A DNA stretch of 64,000 nucleotides from Blasia pusilla (GCA_050084515.1 CM114272.1:4464001-4528000), one strand, 5' to 3'. Shown: positions 12,671 through 24,232, counted from the first letter of the stretch. Made by a program: numbers and translations. The notes: generated by a model not told the origin, from the sequence alone.

Positions 12671-12729
12671 GAAAATTTGAAATGGATCCATGCTTGGAAA
12701 AGACTTGAAAATTTGAGATGGATCCATGC
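12671..12729. repeat. 36-bp duplication over the VOC-gene start codon
   Basis: GAAAATTTGAAATGGATCCA at 12671 recurs at about 12707 as GAAAATTTGAGATGGATCCA, so the ATGGATCCATGC context is present twice (12682 and 12718). The first copy soon diverges, so the ATG at 12718 is chosen as the start because its frame stays open into the VOC domain. Confidence 0.75.
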
Positions 12730-13201
12730 GACCTAGTTTGGAATAACCCTAAAGTGACGGAGTCGATCGCCGAGGCAGTTGGAGATCTCTCGCTTGTGAG
12801 TGAGGAAGGGAACCCCGTGCTGGAAGATGAATCTGCGAGTGATGGGCTTCAGGTCCCAAGCGCCGAAAGCTCCGTGGTTCTGGCGGACAGCAGCAAGTTG
12901 GAATTTACGGGAATCAATCATGTGGCCTACTGCTGCGCCGATTTGGACCGATCGTTGGAGTTCTATTGCAGACTTCTGGGTAAGTGTTCTTCTGCGAGAA
13001 TGTACACACATTTCCCTTCCGATTTTCGCTGTAATGGTTCACACCTGAAAGCTCTGGACTGCAGTTCGCTCTCCGCTTCAGTCGCTGGGACTCATGTTTA
13101 GACTGCCATGAACTGCAGGCTTGAAGGTGGGCGAGGGCCGACCTAAACTTCCGTACCGCGGCGAGTGGGCGGAACATGTCTCCCAACTAGACGGCTTCTA
13201 A
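12718..13201 (+). CDS. Glyoxalase/VOC-family protein, two exons, truncated
   Basis: Exon 1 runs from ATG 12718 to 12979: an acidic leader of about 60 residues, then the first beta-alpha-beta unit of a vicinal-oxygen-chelate domain (FTGINHVAYCCADLDRSLEF, YCRLLG). A GTAAGT donor follows at 12980 and a CTGCAG acceptor ends at 13118; splicing gives LLG|LKVGEGRPKLPYRGEW, matching the plant glyoxalase-I-like pattern LGL-x-ARP-KLPYRGAW. The predicted protein then ends AEHVSQLDGF-stop at 13201, about 115 residues in all, before the second half of the VOC domain that carries the remaining metal ligands. Family members of this type act on small aldehydes or hydrophobic conjugates. The 3' end has been lost or rearranged, so the product is probably non-functional unless a further exon exists that I could not find. 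Confidence 0.6.
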
Positions 13202-14696
13202 AGTGTATGTTGCAACTCATGTTTGGCCACGGTAGGTATTCACTATTCCTAATATCAGGGACTCACTCCAAGTTAAGAATCTCATGAGACTCTAGACATG
13301 GACCTTTTTTAGCCGCCCAAACACCGCAAGAGGTGAGTAACCCGAAGTGAATAGAGGATGTAGCCAAAGGTCAAGGTTTAGAGTCACGAAGGTCTAGCTT
13401 TCAGAATCGGCGTGCTAAGAAGTCAGGTCTTAGAATGAACTATGGGAATATGTGTCTAGAACACCGGTCTTGGAAGATAGGAATTCAATTAGCATAGAAT
13501 GAATGAGTCAGCGAGGCGCTTACTCACTAGTCGCCAGAACCACCGCCACGGCGGCGCACCTGGGCGTGAGGGGTCACAAGGATTCTAGTCGTGAAATATC
13601 TGAGTCTCGCATGTTGGAGACCACGTAGGCGGACCGTTGCTGATACCGGCACGTACGGGAGTCTCGCGACTGTGTGAGGAGGTGAACCACCGCGGGTTGG
13701 CCAAGGGGTCCAGAGTTGGCTGCACTATAAGGCGACGATGGGCCATCAAACGCGGGCTGTTTTGGATGATCTTGGTTGCATGGGAAACTAAAGAAGCAGA
13801 TGCCGGGTTGGATGCACGTAGAGCTTAGGCATTTTGCTCGGAAGGAGTGGGGGGGGTCTAGGCGGATCGAGATATTTTGCGCCTGAAATTGAGTTCGAGT
13901 GTTGAGCCTGAGTCTTAGAGACGCGTTTGAGTGCTAGGGTGCTATTTCCTAAGGTGGCATATTGAGCCCACATTTAAGAGTTCAAGAATAGACGCCGGAG
14001 TTAGTAGCATTGTACTAAACTTAGACCTGTAACCAAAGATTACAACCATGGTAACCAAAGATTCTAGCTTTCTAGATTCGCGAATGCAGGTAACTACCTA
14101 ACTTGGAGTCACCAAGTGAGTCAGGTCAAGAGTTACCCGAAAGTGAACACCAATGCAGGTAACTACCTGACTTGGAGTCACCAAGTGAGTCAGGTCAAGA
14201 GTAACCCGAAAGTGATCACCAGTCTTCAGTCGTCGCAAAATTGGTCTAGGTTTATAGGTCCATGTTAACACAGGGGCCAAAGTGACGCCCGGAAATTTCT
14301 TTTCAACTTTGAAACTTGCAATCACAATGCGACACAGCAAGTACCACTAAAAGCTGCCACAATTCACCATTCAAAATCCCGGCAGGCAATTCAACCAAAC
14401 CTCTCCGAGTTTGGCTCCAACTCTAACAAATTGCACTCAGTAATGTACAAGAGAAGGAAAGATGTGATCTTCTTAAGTAAATAGAATGTAGTTCGTTCCC
14501 GAGAAGATCATAGTTTTCTGAAAAGAGAATCAAACGTTAAATAACGTGAGTAAATGATGAAAGTTTTCTTGAGTTTGGAATATGGGTACACAATCATGAC
14601 TCTCACTCAGTACCAAATCGATTGCCTGAAGTATCTTGAAGTTCTCTAGTGGAGCAAGAAAGAATTCTTCTATTTTGACCTCATTGAAACACAAAA
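13202..14696. other. Intergenic with a two-copy repeat
   Basis: No gene recognised downstream of the VOC-type fragment, including no second half of a VOC domain. A 69-bp direct repeat is at 14083-14220; otherwise only chance frames. Confidence 0.4.
14083..14220. repeat. Two-copy 69-bp tandem repeat
   Basis: AATGCAGGTAACTACCT starts at 14083 and again at 14152; the copies end in AACCCGAAAGTGA(A/T)CACCA and differ at only a few positions. The period of 69 bp keeps frame, but the open frame across it (minus strand) has no recognisable domain. Confidence 0.85.
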
Positions 14697-15911
14697 GACC
14701 CACTCTTTTGAACATTTTGTAGTTGGGATGTTTTTTTATAGAAATAGGTAAAATTAAATATGAATGGTTTAGATTAGACTAGTTTGTAAAACTCTATTGA
14801 GAAGACAAGGAGATTGGAAGAAGATTGGAAGATTATCTTGGAGGAGTGAAAACTGTTGTAAGCGGAGGAAAGGAGAAAGGACATGAAGAAGCAGGAGAGC
14901 GCGAGTACTTCTAGGTGAAAAACGTAGTGTGGAAAGATGATAAATACTGTGAAACGAACACCTCTAAAGAACTTCTTATCTTTAGGAGCGAATCCAAGGG
15001 AGTCTTAGTGGGAGGAGTGTGAACAAAGAACGAAGACCAAAGAGCCAGGACTAAGAAATCCAAGGAGAAGAAGAATAAAGAATCGGAGTAATAGGAATAG
15101 GAATAGAAAAAGAAATAATGTTTTGAACGAGTGAAAGAAAGTGGCTAGGAGGCCTCTTAGCATTGGCACAAGGATAAGAGTCTTCACAAAGATAGGATTG
15201 CGAAGATAGAACTGCAAAGATACCAAGCGACTTAAGGGAAGTGAAGGGTTGGAAGATGTGAACTGTGGGGATGAGAATAGAAAGAGCCACAAATTGTAAG
15301 AGACTATTTAAAGAATAAAGCATAAGATCATGGGGTCATTCCCTTGTGTGAAGAGATCTTTGGGGGATGATCCAAGACGAAGAGTCTGGTACCCTCGGAA
15401 GCTTACAATACGTTCTAGTTCTTTCCACTCTTTGATGTAGTAGAAGTGTCTTCTCTCATTCTTATTTGATGTGCGGAGTTGAATGCAAATCTTATTGGGC
15501 TGCGGTAGGAATGAGAGTTGAGTCCTTGATTTCAGGATTCCACAGGATAATCAAGAAGAGCGTAGGAAAGCTCTAACCCGCCATAACAAATTCACGTCTA
15601 AAAGTAGGATGAGCTGCCACCTTCCTTCTTGAGGTCTCTTTGAGATCTTCCTTGGAACTCTTTTTACCAAGATTCGTAAGGTCTCTATCTGCACTTGAGA
15701 AGAGTCTTTTTCAAGAGGGAAGAAAATTATTGTGTTCTTTTGTACTAGTATAGACTTAGTCATTGAAATTAGTGAAGTGCCTAGTGAAGAAGGAGTTATT
15801 CTTCACATTTCATATAAAACCTCTCTTTATTGAGGAAATAGTGGTATCTTAGGAACAAACTTAATACGTTGCGATTAAAAGAGTACCTTCTTCCTTGAGT
15901 TGTACAGTACA
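14697..15911 (+). repeat. Diverged Gypsy-type LTR (family 1), plus orientation
   Basis: Homologous to the solo LTR at 34163-35665 read on the opposite strand. Shared landmarks are the start around ACCCACTCTTTTGAACATTT, the block TTTGGGGGATGATCCAAGAC near 15349, the block GAGTTGAGTCCTTGATTTC near 15507, and an end TTGTACAGTACA at 15900-15911. Open frames inside (for example the Phe/Leu-rich minus frame at 15005-15323) are chance frames of the LTR. No internal retrotransposon part follows, so it is a fragment or an old solo LTR. Confidence 0.65.
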
Positions 15912-16210
15912 CCCTCATAAAGAACTCAACAGGTGGATGGCTCATCCTACAATCAGAACTTATTCCGTCAAAGTAGATTACTTTATGTGGAACAGATTTC
16001 ATGCATGTATCTTGCTAACCATTCTTTCTTTAGTAAGCTCCACCACAAGCCTTTCTTCACTCTACAGACCCAATAGAATCATGCGTAGACACCGCACATC
16101 ATAAAGAAGAAAAGGAAATCAGTACTCCATCAAGGATTAGAGGGCTTCATTCTAGTTACAAGCTCAAGAGGATACTCTCTTTGGCTCGGATCATTCCTAT
16201 AGTAAAGCAA
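15912..16210 (-). repeat. Gypsy-type LTR fragment (family 2), minus orientation
   Basis: Resembles the inverted LTR at 42641-43201: AGACACCGCACATCA near 16087, ACTCCATCAAGGA near 16122, and CAAGCTCAAGAGGATACTCT with GCTCGGATCATTCCTATAG near 16160-16205 parallel the 42.6-43.2 kb copy in the same order. It abuts the end of the family-1 LTR. Confidence 0.5.
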
Positions 16211-17289
16211 TGCCTCAAGAGAATGATAATACAAACTACTTTGATAGTCTTTAAATACTATTTGAAATGCTAGTAGTTATGGAGATATGAAGCGCTTCTT
16301 AATGTGTGAAAGTCTATTTAAATCCTCTTCACTACTTAATCTATGTTCCTTTTTTAAAGTTCTTACTGTCATACCCTCCTATCTGTTTGGAAATGATAAT
16401 CTCTTTCAAGCCTAACTACTCTAAGGGTGTGCCGCTTGAAAGTGATTACATTCTTCTATTGGGTGTGAAGTCGGGTTAGTATTTGTAATGTTACGAAGCT
16501 CTTGCAAACTTCCTCACTTCACAAAGCTCTTTCTTTTGATATGTGCCAAAGTGCTTTGTTTAGAGGTCTTTGCTACCGAGAGAATATGTGATGTTTCTTT
16601 TCCTTCTTTCTTCTTTTACGTAGTAATGTGTCTACAAGTCTTTGTCGGAGAGCGTGCCACTTCTTTCTTTACTTCATCTACTCTTCAAAAAAATTTGTTC
16701 TTGGAAATAAGTCCTAGGTCTTCCAACCTCCTCATTTTCCTCATTACAACTTCTCTCCAATCAATTTTCGGCACACCATAGTAGTCCAGACTTGGAAAGA
16801 GATCTTTGTTCCTTTACAAATCTACAATTTTCACCAAACAACAATCTTTGAGGCTGCTTCCTCCATATAGACTTGAACTCAGTTCTTTACAACAAAAGCT
16901 TACAAGATAAAAAGTTTCAAAATGGTGGGTATCACACACTCTCTGGTTTTTTATCATAAGGGCTCAGTTCTCCGGATTAGAAGCAACCAGGTGAACCACA
17001 CTCGAATCTTAGTGAGCCAGCCCGATTTCGGCAGCGCTTCCGCATGACTCACGATTATGCTCAACCAAAGAACTTCAATTGCTATCTCCAAGATCGAGAC
17101 ACACTAACCAAGCTGATCTTGAGCTGATACTAAGCTGCTTTAGCTGCAAACACAAATCTCTCCCCAAGAATCTCACACAAGCTCTCACAAATTCCCTAGC
17201 CCCAAACACGAATGTCACTCCACATCTCGAGACCTGCCGTGCTCTGTTCCGCTTGCACTCAATCCCCATTTTGCAGACCCTCAAAATGT
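16211..17289. other. Spacer, nothing recognised
   Basis: AT-rich sequence with a Phe/Ser-rich chance frame at 16488-16781. I saw no domain, RNA gene or clear repeat. The break between this stretch and the methyltransferase-type Gypsy fragment lies near 17285. Confidence 0.4.
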
Positions 17290-17299
17290 GAGATCAAAT

Positions 17300-18188
17300 T
17301 GATCAGTTCGCCCCATTGCATTGGTCAACAACGACACGTTTAGGGTACAACAAAAACAACACTCATCATCATACGTGCACGACTGTCTCCCAAAAATGGC
17401 ACGCTCTCCAAAATGTACGCCAGAGAACATGTCTGACTCTCCTGCAAGTGTCGTACTACTCGCAGCATCTTCCAAAACATCCGTGACCTTGGATCTTGCA
17501 ATCTAAACCCTCAGTCATCTGATGAATGACCTTGGCATGGCCATCCAACAATCACCAAATGAATGGTGCCAACTCTATCCAGATCTTATGCCCCCATCAA
17601 AGAGATATCGGCGGGTAGTGTATGTTGATAACCCCGTACTGCAGATACCGGCAACAACTCAAGATACCTCTGGACCAATCTCGCCACGTGACGTAATGAT
17701 ACTCACCGTGCAGTCTCATCTCTCTCCTCATAAAGGTATTGATGCATCCGAATGCTTGCCTGCAATACCGCAGCCAATCCGGTGCTAATCCCTCCAAAGA
17801 GATCTAACACCTTAACAGCCTCCTCTGGACACTTCCACACAACGGGTGTGGTATCCTGTGGGGTCAACGTCTCCACTCCAAGAGCCCAATCGCCACCTGA
17901 CTCTCGCTGCTCCGGGATAAAGGCATGACTCCATGCCTGCCTCACAAGGTTGTCAACACTTCTTTGTAGGTCTAGAGTTGTAGCCCACAATGGTGAAGAG
18001 GTCTCACCAACATGGGAAGAGACACTCGTCATGGTCTGTCTCTTCGTGGGACTATCCGCTACTGGGACATCCTTCCCATGTGCATTCCCCTCCAACAACT
18101 CTCCTGACCAGCTAACACTGCCTGTGAAAGCTGCCAACATGGTCACAGAATCGTCTCGTGATCGACCACCTTGTCCCGCAAACTGCAC
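17300..18188 (-). pseudogene. C5-cytosine DNA methyltransferase, N-terminal half, retrotransposon-borne
   Basis: Read on the minus strand from 18188. After about 110 residues without a clear motif comes motif I, VLDLFGGISTGL (17775-17810), the AdoMet-binding loop, followed by YLYEERDETAR. A stop (17703-17705) interrupts; the same frame continues with LPADISLMG and then motif IV, VGWPCQGHS (17523-17549), with the catalytic Cys in its PCQ context. Another stop precedes GFRLQDPRSRMFW, then AYILESVPFLGDSR (17390-17420), which aligns with motif VI (ENVP; here Asn is replaced by Ser). This set and order are diagnostic of C5-MTases; the FGGI-x-TG form of motif I resembles DNMT3/DRM-type enzymes. Motifs VIII-X are missing because the element is truncated. 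Stops and the Asn-to-Ser change argue for inactivity. Confidence 0.75.
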
Positions 18189-18213
18189 AGGTAACTAACT
18201 CATCCGCCCGTAA

Positions 18214-18640
18214 CTAACGCCACCATGGCTGATAAGCAACGATTTCCTCCCTGAAGTCAAGGATGATTGCTAGGGGATATAGCACTATACTCCCCACCAA
18301 AAAATCGTACGACTGAGTCGGTGTCGTAATCGCACGTGTGCGCATCATAGCACTATCCATCGTATGCTCTAGCTGGACTCTAACAACTTTCTCATGTTGA
18401 GTCATATACTGCGTGGGTGACATGCCCCCAATCAAGGCTTATATCAGGAAGGGACAAGGCTCAATGTTGGCCTCAAGGGTGAGCATGCCGCCTTCCCTAA
18501 CATCAAGGGTTGTGCTCCCAAATCAAGTAGGACACATTGCAGGTGGTACACTGTCCCCGTCAGATTAACCAAGCGAAACACTCCAGCTCGGTTATCCACT
18601 AACACTTCGTAAAGTGTCACCACTCCTTGCTCTTTGGTCG
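18214..18640 (-). pseudogene. Retropepsin-like protease remnant
   Basis: In coding order: VLLDLGAQPLMLGK (centred on 18520), which fits the retropepsin active-site strand L-L-D-S-G-A with Ser replaced by Leu, then after a stop PTQSYDFLVGSIVLYPLAII and a terminal FREEIVAYQPWW, like the second half of a retroviral-type protease (y-D-x-L-L-G ... L-Y). It sits between the Gag remnant and the methyltransferase, as expected for a Gag-Pro-MTase-Pol order. Degenerate and frame-broken. Confidence 0.5.
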
Positions 18641-19455
18641 ATCAAGTTGGCATATCTTCCAACTTCGCCGCCGTCGCATGCCATGACTCTAAGGGGGATA
18701 TCCCGAGCACCTGCTCTAAGGGCAAGTCCACCACCTCCTCAACTACCTTTGAAATAAGAGGCAGTTATCTCTCTACGCTCACACAACGTGGTGGCCAGCC
18801 AAAACACCTCATCTCGTCCAACTCCCAACGTCGCCAATTCTATGGCAGCCTGGCTCACTCTGGTGGCCACTTCCAGCACTTGGTTGACAATGACTCCACT
18901 TGAGCCGACATAGGAGTTATCACTCCAACTCCTCATGATGTAGACGCACCTGCTTGACCTGTAGGTACCTCTGGTCGTCGAGGCACCATCGATGGTGTGC
19001 AAAGTGCCTCGGAAAATGTGAATGACTATGTAACCCTTGCCTACTGCCCATCGGTCCCCTCCGGTGGATCAATCTCAACTCCACTTCTCGATGGCTTAGT
19101 GCCTCGTAGCACACTGAGTCACCACTGCAACAGCCTCAACCTGAGGTGCACTACACATAAACCCCATACTAGCAAGATCCTCACCCGGGTCACGATAAGA
19201 GGTATAAGCTAGAGCCACACTAGCTGCTCAAGGCTCTATGCCTTCCCTAAGCTGCATCATCGTCATAGCAGCAATCCTTTGCTCCAACTGATCGATGCAT
19301 GAGATAAGTGTCAGCTCTGGTGCTCCTACTCGATCTCCTCTGGCTCATGGTGGTCCTCTACTACCACGTCCTGAAACAACTCCCCAACCTCCTCCATGAC
19401 GACTGCCCCCAGGCCCTCGGCCTACCTCTAGACATGCCTCTCGACGAAGATCAAA

Positions 19456-19497
19456 ACATCTATCCCTAGTGTGACCATATCTTTGGCAATAGCCATA
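19456..19497 (-). pseudogene. Gag CCHC zinc-knuckle remnant
   Basis: YGYCQRYGHTRDRC fits C-x2-C-x4-H-x4-C with the first Cys changed to Tyr (TAT, one base from TGT). Glycine/arginine-rich sequence follows, as is usual for nucleocapsid tails. Confidence 0.5.
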
Positions 19498-19531
19498 CTA
19501 GTACTATGGTGGGGCCATCCTCTATGGCTCT

Positions 19532-19691
19532 TGTAGTGCCCACGTTTTTGAAATTTTGACAGAAAGAGCATTTTTTGTACAATAGGACTCTAATGAGAGG
19601 ACAAGAGATGTTAGAAGATTAAGGACTGTCTTGGAAGAGTGTGAATGGTGTAAAAGACTGGAAAAGAAGTTAGAAGAAGAAGTCAGGGTGT
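19532..19691 (+). repeat. 5' piece of family-1 LTR, cut by the Copia element
   Basis: Starts TGTAGTGCCCACGTTTTTGA and follows the start of the other family-1 LTRs (38565 plus; 35665 minus), including GTTAGAAGATTAAGGACTGT and AAAGAAGTTAGAAGA. It stops where the Copia LTR begins. I could not follow the rest of this LTR convincingly beyond 24660. Confidence 0.6.
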
Positions 19692-20121
19692 GAGAAAAGC
19701 ATAAAGTGACTAAATCACTGAAATCTTTACAAAACTTAGAGAAACAAAGTGGCCTAGTCCGTCCGTGCGCTCACAGAAGAGCTTCGATGGAACCTGAACT
19801 GGGAGATAACTCGACATACGAGAATACGCTACCCTGCGGCTCCCGACTATTTGACTACTCGGGAAAACTAGGGTTTTTACCTATTTTTCTTCGTTTCTAT
19901 TAATAGAAAAATTTGCCCTATATTGCATCAGGGTGCCCCGCACCCTGATGCAATATAGGGTTAGATAAACCTAGTAACGCTACTCCGTAAACCACCTACG
20001 TCATATTACTATGACTCCTTCGACGTCTAAGTCGGAACCATCGATCTAGGCTTCTCCTCATACAAGGGGGCCGATCGAATCAATGGTGCTCAGAGGAGGA
20101 GTGGATGTTGAGAATCCAATA
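19692..20121 (-). repeat. Copia 3' LTR
   Basis: 430 bp, matches 24233-24660. Preceded in element orientation by the polypurine tract TTGAGGGGG (20122-20130). Contains a perfect 20-bp-arm hairpin at 19916-19960. Confidence 0.9.
19916..19960. promoter_or_regulatory. Perfect hairpin inside Copia LTR
   Basis: Arms CCCTATATTGCATCAGGGTG (19916-19935) and its exact complement (19941-19960) around the loop CCCCG. The same structure is kept unchanged in the other LTR at 24458-24502. A role in RNA processing, R-region folding or termination is possible; that is inference. Confidence 0.8.
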
Positions 20122-23100
20122 CCCCCTCAATATCCATTCTCATGTGGACTCTTTGTCTTGGACCTATGCCAAGACCCTTCAGATGTCGGTGAAGCTGATC
20201 TCCGCTCAAGGCTTTCGTGAAGATGTCTGCACGGTTATCCTCTGTTGGACAATAGACTAACTTCAAAACCTCTCTCTCGATCAATTCACGAAAAAAATGG
20301 TACTGGATCTCTATGTGCTTTGTACGAGCATGAAACACAGGATTATGTGCTATGGCAATGCAACTCTGATTGTTACACCACATTACAGTAGCACTTTCTG
20401 GTGCTTCTCCTATGTCCTCCAATATCCATCTCAACCATACTGATTCACAAGAAGCATAACAAGCCGCCTTGTACTCTGCCTCGGTAGAAGAAAGAGCCAC
20501 TGTAGGTTGCTTCTTGCTGACCCATGACACCACACCTGATCCTACCAAGAAGCAATAACCCGAAACTGATCTTTGAGAATCTAAATCTCCTGCCCAATTT
20601 GAGTCACAAAAACCTGTCATTTCCGTCCCTGCTCCATAGGTGATGTCGTACTCGATAGTGCCTTTGATGTACTTCAACACACGCATCCCTGCCTTCCAAT
20701 GGTTCTCATGAGGCTTAGTTGAGAACCTACTCAATACTCCCACAGCGAAGCTAATGTCTGGTCTACTGTTACACAAAAATATCAAACTGCCTACAAGCTT
20801 TCTGTGCATCTTTTCATCTATCAATGGTGAAACATCTTCCATCGAGAGTTTCAACTCTACCTCCATTGGCGAGACCATTGCCTTACACTCGGTCATCCCG
20901 AATGCCTTCAAGATTTCTCTAGCATACTTCTGCTGAGAGAGAAAAATAGAATCTAACTGTTGCCAAATTTCCAGTCCTATAAAGTAGTGCAGAAGACCTT
21001 AATCTGACATTTCAAACTCAGATTCCAACACTCCCTTCATTTCTTCTATTTTCTTACTGTGGTCTCCTGTGATGATCAGATCATCCACATACAAGACTAT
21101 CAACATATACATCCCATCTTCGCAAAACACATACAAATTTGCTTCTGAAGGACTCTTCATGAGACCCTTCTCTCGAAAGAATGTATCTATTCGTTGATAC
21201 CATACCCTTGGGGCTTGCTTCAACCTTGGAGCATTGGAGATACAATGCTCGATGAAGTAAACAAACTTTCTCTTCTGATCCGGGTGTCTCAAAAACATAT
21301 ACCTCCTCCTTGAGACTCCCGTTCAGAAAAGCAGACTTCACATCGTATTGGTATACAGGCCAACCTCTTGTTCCTGCAACCGCTAGAACAATTCGAATGG
21401 TTGTCATCCTTGCAGTGGGAGCAAAAGTCTCATAGTAGTCAAAGCCTTCGATTTGTGAGCATCCTTGTGCGACCAACCTTGCTTTGAATTTATCCAATGT
21501 ACCGTCCGACTTGTACTTGGTCTTGTACACCCACTTGGTGCGTATTATCTTCCTGTCCTCTGGCTTTTCAACCAAAATCCAAGTTTCATTTCTCTGAATA
21601 GCGTCCATCTCCGTCTGCATGGCCTCTCTCCATTGAGGATGAGCCAAGGCCTCATCCAAGCATGATGGCTCTTCCATCTTCAAGACCTCTGTCATCAGGG
21701 CCATGCTGACGAGATGTGCGGAAGCTCTATTCTGCTCCTCTAGTCTCTTGGATCTCCTTGGATGTGTAACAACTTCATCAGTTGCTGGTGGATCCTTACC
21801 ATCCAAGAGCTGCTTTATCCACTTAGAGTATGACGACTGTAGTGGAAGAGCAGGTTGCTCTTTGTAATCATCACCAAATTCTTCTTCTTGATGATCTGGT
21901 GTTAACATCTGTGGTGTGCTCTGGTGGGTTATCTCTTCGTTTGATGATAATGTGGACGGACCACTGATATCCGCCACTTGACGAGGCTGTTCCTGGAACA
22001 CCACGTCACGACTCACAAGCATCTTCTTTTCCTCAGGACACCAAAGGCAATAAGCTTTAGACTCATCACTGTATCCCATGAAGATGCACTTCCTGCTCTT
22101 GGACTCCAACTTGGTCCTCGATGCTTCAGGAATATGTACAAAACACTCACTACCAAAAGTCCTGAAATGTTGGACTGATGGTACCTTACCTGAGTATGAT
22201 TGATGAGGAGTCATGCCTTGCATTGACTTGGTAGCATTTCTATTTAGAATGTATACGGCAAGAGATAACGACTTCACCCAAAATCCTTCTGTCAAACCTT
22301 TTGCTTTCATCATACATCTTGCCATCTCCACCACTGTACGGTTTCGACGCTCAAAAACTCCATTTTGTTGTGGTGTATGTGTTGTGGTTAACTGTCGTTT
22401 GATTCCATGCTCTCCCAAATATTTGTTGAATTCTGTTGATAAGAATTCTCCTCCTCGATCGGTGCGAAGCTTTTGTACCTTCTTTCCTGTCTCATTCTCA
22501 ACCAACTTGTGCCATACTGTAAATTTTCCAAAAGCACTTGCCTTATCACGAAGGAAATATACCCACATCTTCCTACTATAATCGTCGACAACTAAAAAGA
22601 AGTAGGAAGAACCACCTAATGCCATTGTTCTCATTTTACCACAGAGGTCAGCATGTATCAACTCTAGAGGAGCCTTTGCCCTATTGCTGGACTCTTGTGG
22701 AAATGGTTGTCGGTGTTGCTTGCCCATCATACAAGCTTCATAAGTATCCGACACTCCAGAAATTGTTGGTAAACTAGCAACCATGCTAGATTTCTGCATC
22801 TGACTTAGTAAGGGAAAGCTTAGGTGACCAAATCTTTCATGCCACAACTTACTGCTACTCAGATTTGTACCTACACTTCTCGTGAAAGCATACAACTCGT
22901 AGATATTTCCACGTCGTATACCTTCACCCACTACTTTCCCATTGGCATCCTCAATGACTGCTCCAGTTTTCTTGAAACGAACTTCTAGGTCACGATCACA
23001 TAATACTGCCACTGAAATCAAATTTCGCTTCAACTCTGGTACGTACATTATATCAGTTAACTTCTTTTCATCTCCTTTTTGTGAGACTAAAGAAATTGTG

Positions 23101-23225
23101 CCTTTCCCTTCTACATGGCACTTTGCATTATTCCCAACAGTAACAACGATGGGCTCTATAGAGGTGAAGAGCTATACCAATCCTTATGATTGGTCATATG
23201 CCTAGATGCTCCACTATCGAGCACC
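20090..23225 (-). pseudogene. Copia pol: protease, integrase, RT, RNase H
   Basis: Minus strand. Protease active site WVLDSGASRHMTN near 23180-23215 is intact. A long frame from 23048 holds the GAG-pre-integrase segment (LWHERFGHLSFPLLSQMQ), the integrase core (DDYSRKMWVYFLRDK, then RTDRGGEF and HTPQQNGVFERRN, keeping D-D-E) and the first part of RT (KWVYKTKYKSDGTLDKFKAR, VKSAFLNG). A frameshift near 21280 moves the rest of RT to another frame, with LIVLYVDDLIITGD intact. A further break near 20930 precedes the RNase H part (MKAFGMTECKAMVSPM to the C-terminus) with SSTEAEYKA and TKHIEI. Motifs are well kept, so decay is recent; the protein cannot be made as one piece. Copia pol normally makes PR-IN-RT-RH as one polyprotein in virus-like particles. 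Confidence 0.85.
20122..20130 (-). other. Copia polypurine tract
   Basis: TTGAGGGGG on the minus strand, immediately before the 3' LTR; the expected priming site for plus-strand DNA synthesis. Confidence 0.75.
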
Positions 23226-23347
23226 CATGCATCTTCACTCTTTGTCTTAGTGGTATGTTACGCCTATGTGCAGAACTCTTCTATTGCTACCCAAGCATCT
23301 ACTTCATGTTCTCCCGATTCTCTGAATTTCAGACTCTTTCTTAGGTC

Positions 23348-24156
23348 TTAAACAACCGTTCTTCTCATCCGACTTCTCTTCCTACAATCTTTGATAAGAT
23401 GACCTAGCTTACCACAATAAAAGCATTTCAAGGCTTTTCTTGAAATTTCTTCTTGACATTTGAATCTGTAATCCTGATTTCTACCTCTCTCAGACGTTGG
23501 CGTAAATGTTGCGTCACTTCCCTCTCTTGCTTTGAAGCGCATTTCCTCTTCTACCAACATTGCACTAAATTGTTCAAAAGTAAGCGGCGTGGGTCTTACT
23601 TGAGTATTCAATCTGATGACAAATTGTCATACCTTGAGGCAAAATCCTTATGCACCGGCGTGCCAAATCTTCGCTAGACTTTGAAATTTCTACGGACGCT
23701 ATCTCGATCTTGAAGATTCTTGATCCTTGTCAAAAATTGCTCCGCACTTTCTCCTTCTGAAAATTTCTCAAACGTAGTGATTCTCCGATTCGAATCCGAG
23801 TCTCATTCCTCGTTTCATCTTGATTCTTCAAAATGTTCCACGCCTCGGCCCGGTGGTTGTATGTTGAATGAGAGTCATGATGAATCGATTACATTCGTGA
23901 CAATCGCATATAGAGCATCAAAGCATTTCTGCGTCTCCATGCCAATAATACAACAGGATCGATATCCCGGATGAAGATGAACTTGCGAACTCAAACTAGC
24001 TTGTGGATTTGAATCGACCCCCGTGGCCGTTTCCCAGATCTCAAATGATTCGAGAACAGTTCTCATTTTGAACTTCCACAACGTATAGTTAGACCCATCT
24101 AGCTTCCCTTCACCCAGCGGAGGAGGGCGAGCACGAACTGACGAAGAAGTAGCCAT
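23348..24156 (-). pseudogene. Copia gag
   Basis: The start MATSSSVRARPPPLGEGKLD at 24156 leads into LDGSNYTLWKFKMRTVLESF, the typical Copia Gag N-terminus. Frames break near 23880. The C-terminal part (23348-23611) has CFYCGKLGHLIKDC, a perfect CCHC knuckle. Gag forms the particle and binds RNA; this copy is frameshifted. Confidence 0.8.
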
Positions 24157-24212
24157 CTCTCAAGATTTTGTGCAAACACACTAGATCGCCAGATACAAAA
24201 TCTTTGGAAAAA

Positions 24213-24229
24213 CCTCTCGCTCGATACCA
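24213..24229 (-). other. Copia primer-binding site
   Basis: TGGTATCGAGCGAGAGG three bases inside the 5' LTR. The first seven bases match the initiator tRNA-Met complement (TGGTATC) used by many plant Copia elements; after that it departs from the usual AGAGC. Confidence 0.7.
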
Positions 24230-24232
24230 TAA

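Larger units (their letters stand above)
17290..19531 (-). mobile_element. Gypsy-type retrotransposon fragment with methyltransferase domain (element B)
   Basis: Minus-strand 5' part of an LTR retrotransposon. In coding order: a Gag zinc-knuckle remnant (19456-19497), a Gly-rich stretch, a retropepsin-like domain (about 18214-18640) and the N-terminal half of a C5-cytosine methyltransferase (17300-18188). It is cut off at about 17290 inside the methyltransferase and at 19532 by an LTR of another family. It overlaps by a few residues (ILESVP here, MENVP there) with the copy at 60829-64000, which carries the complementary 3' part. Several in-frame stops show it is dead. Confidence 0.65.
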
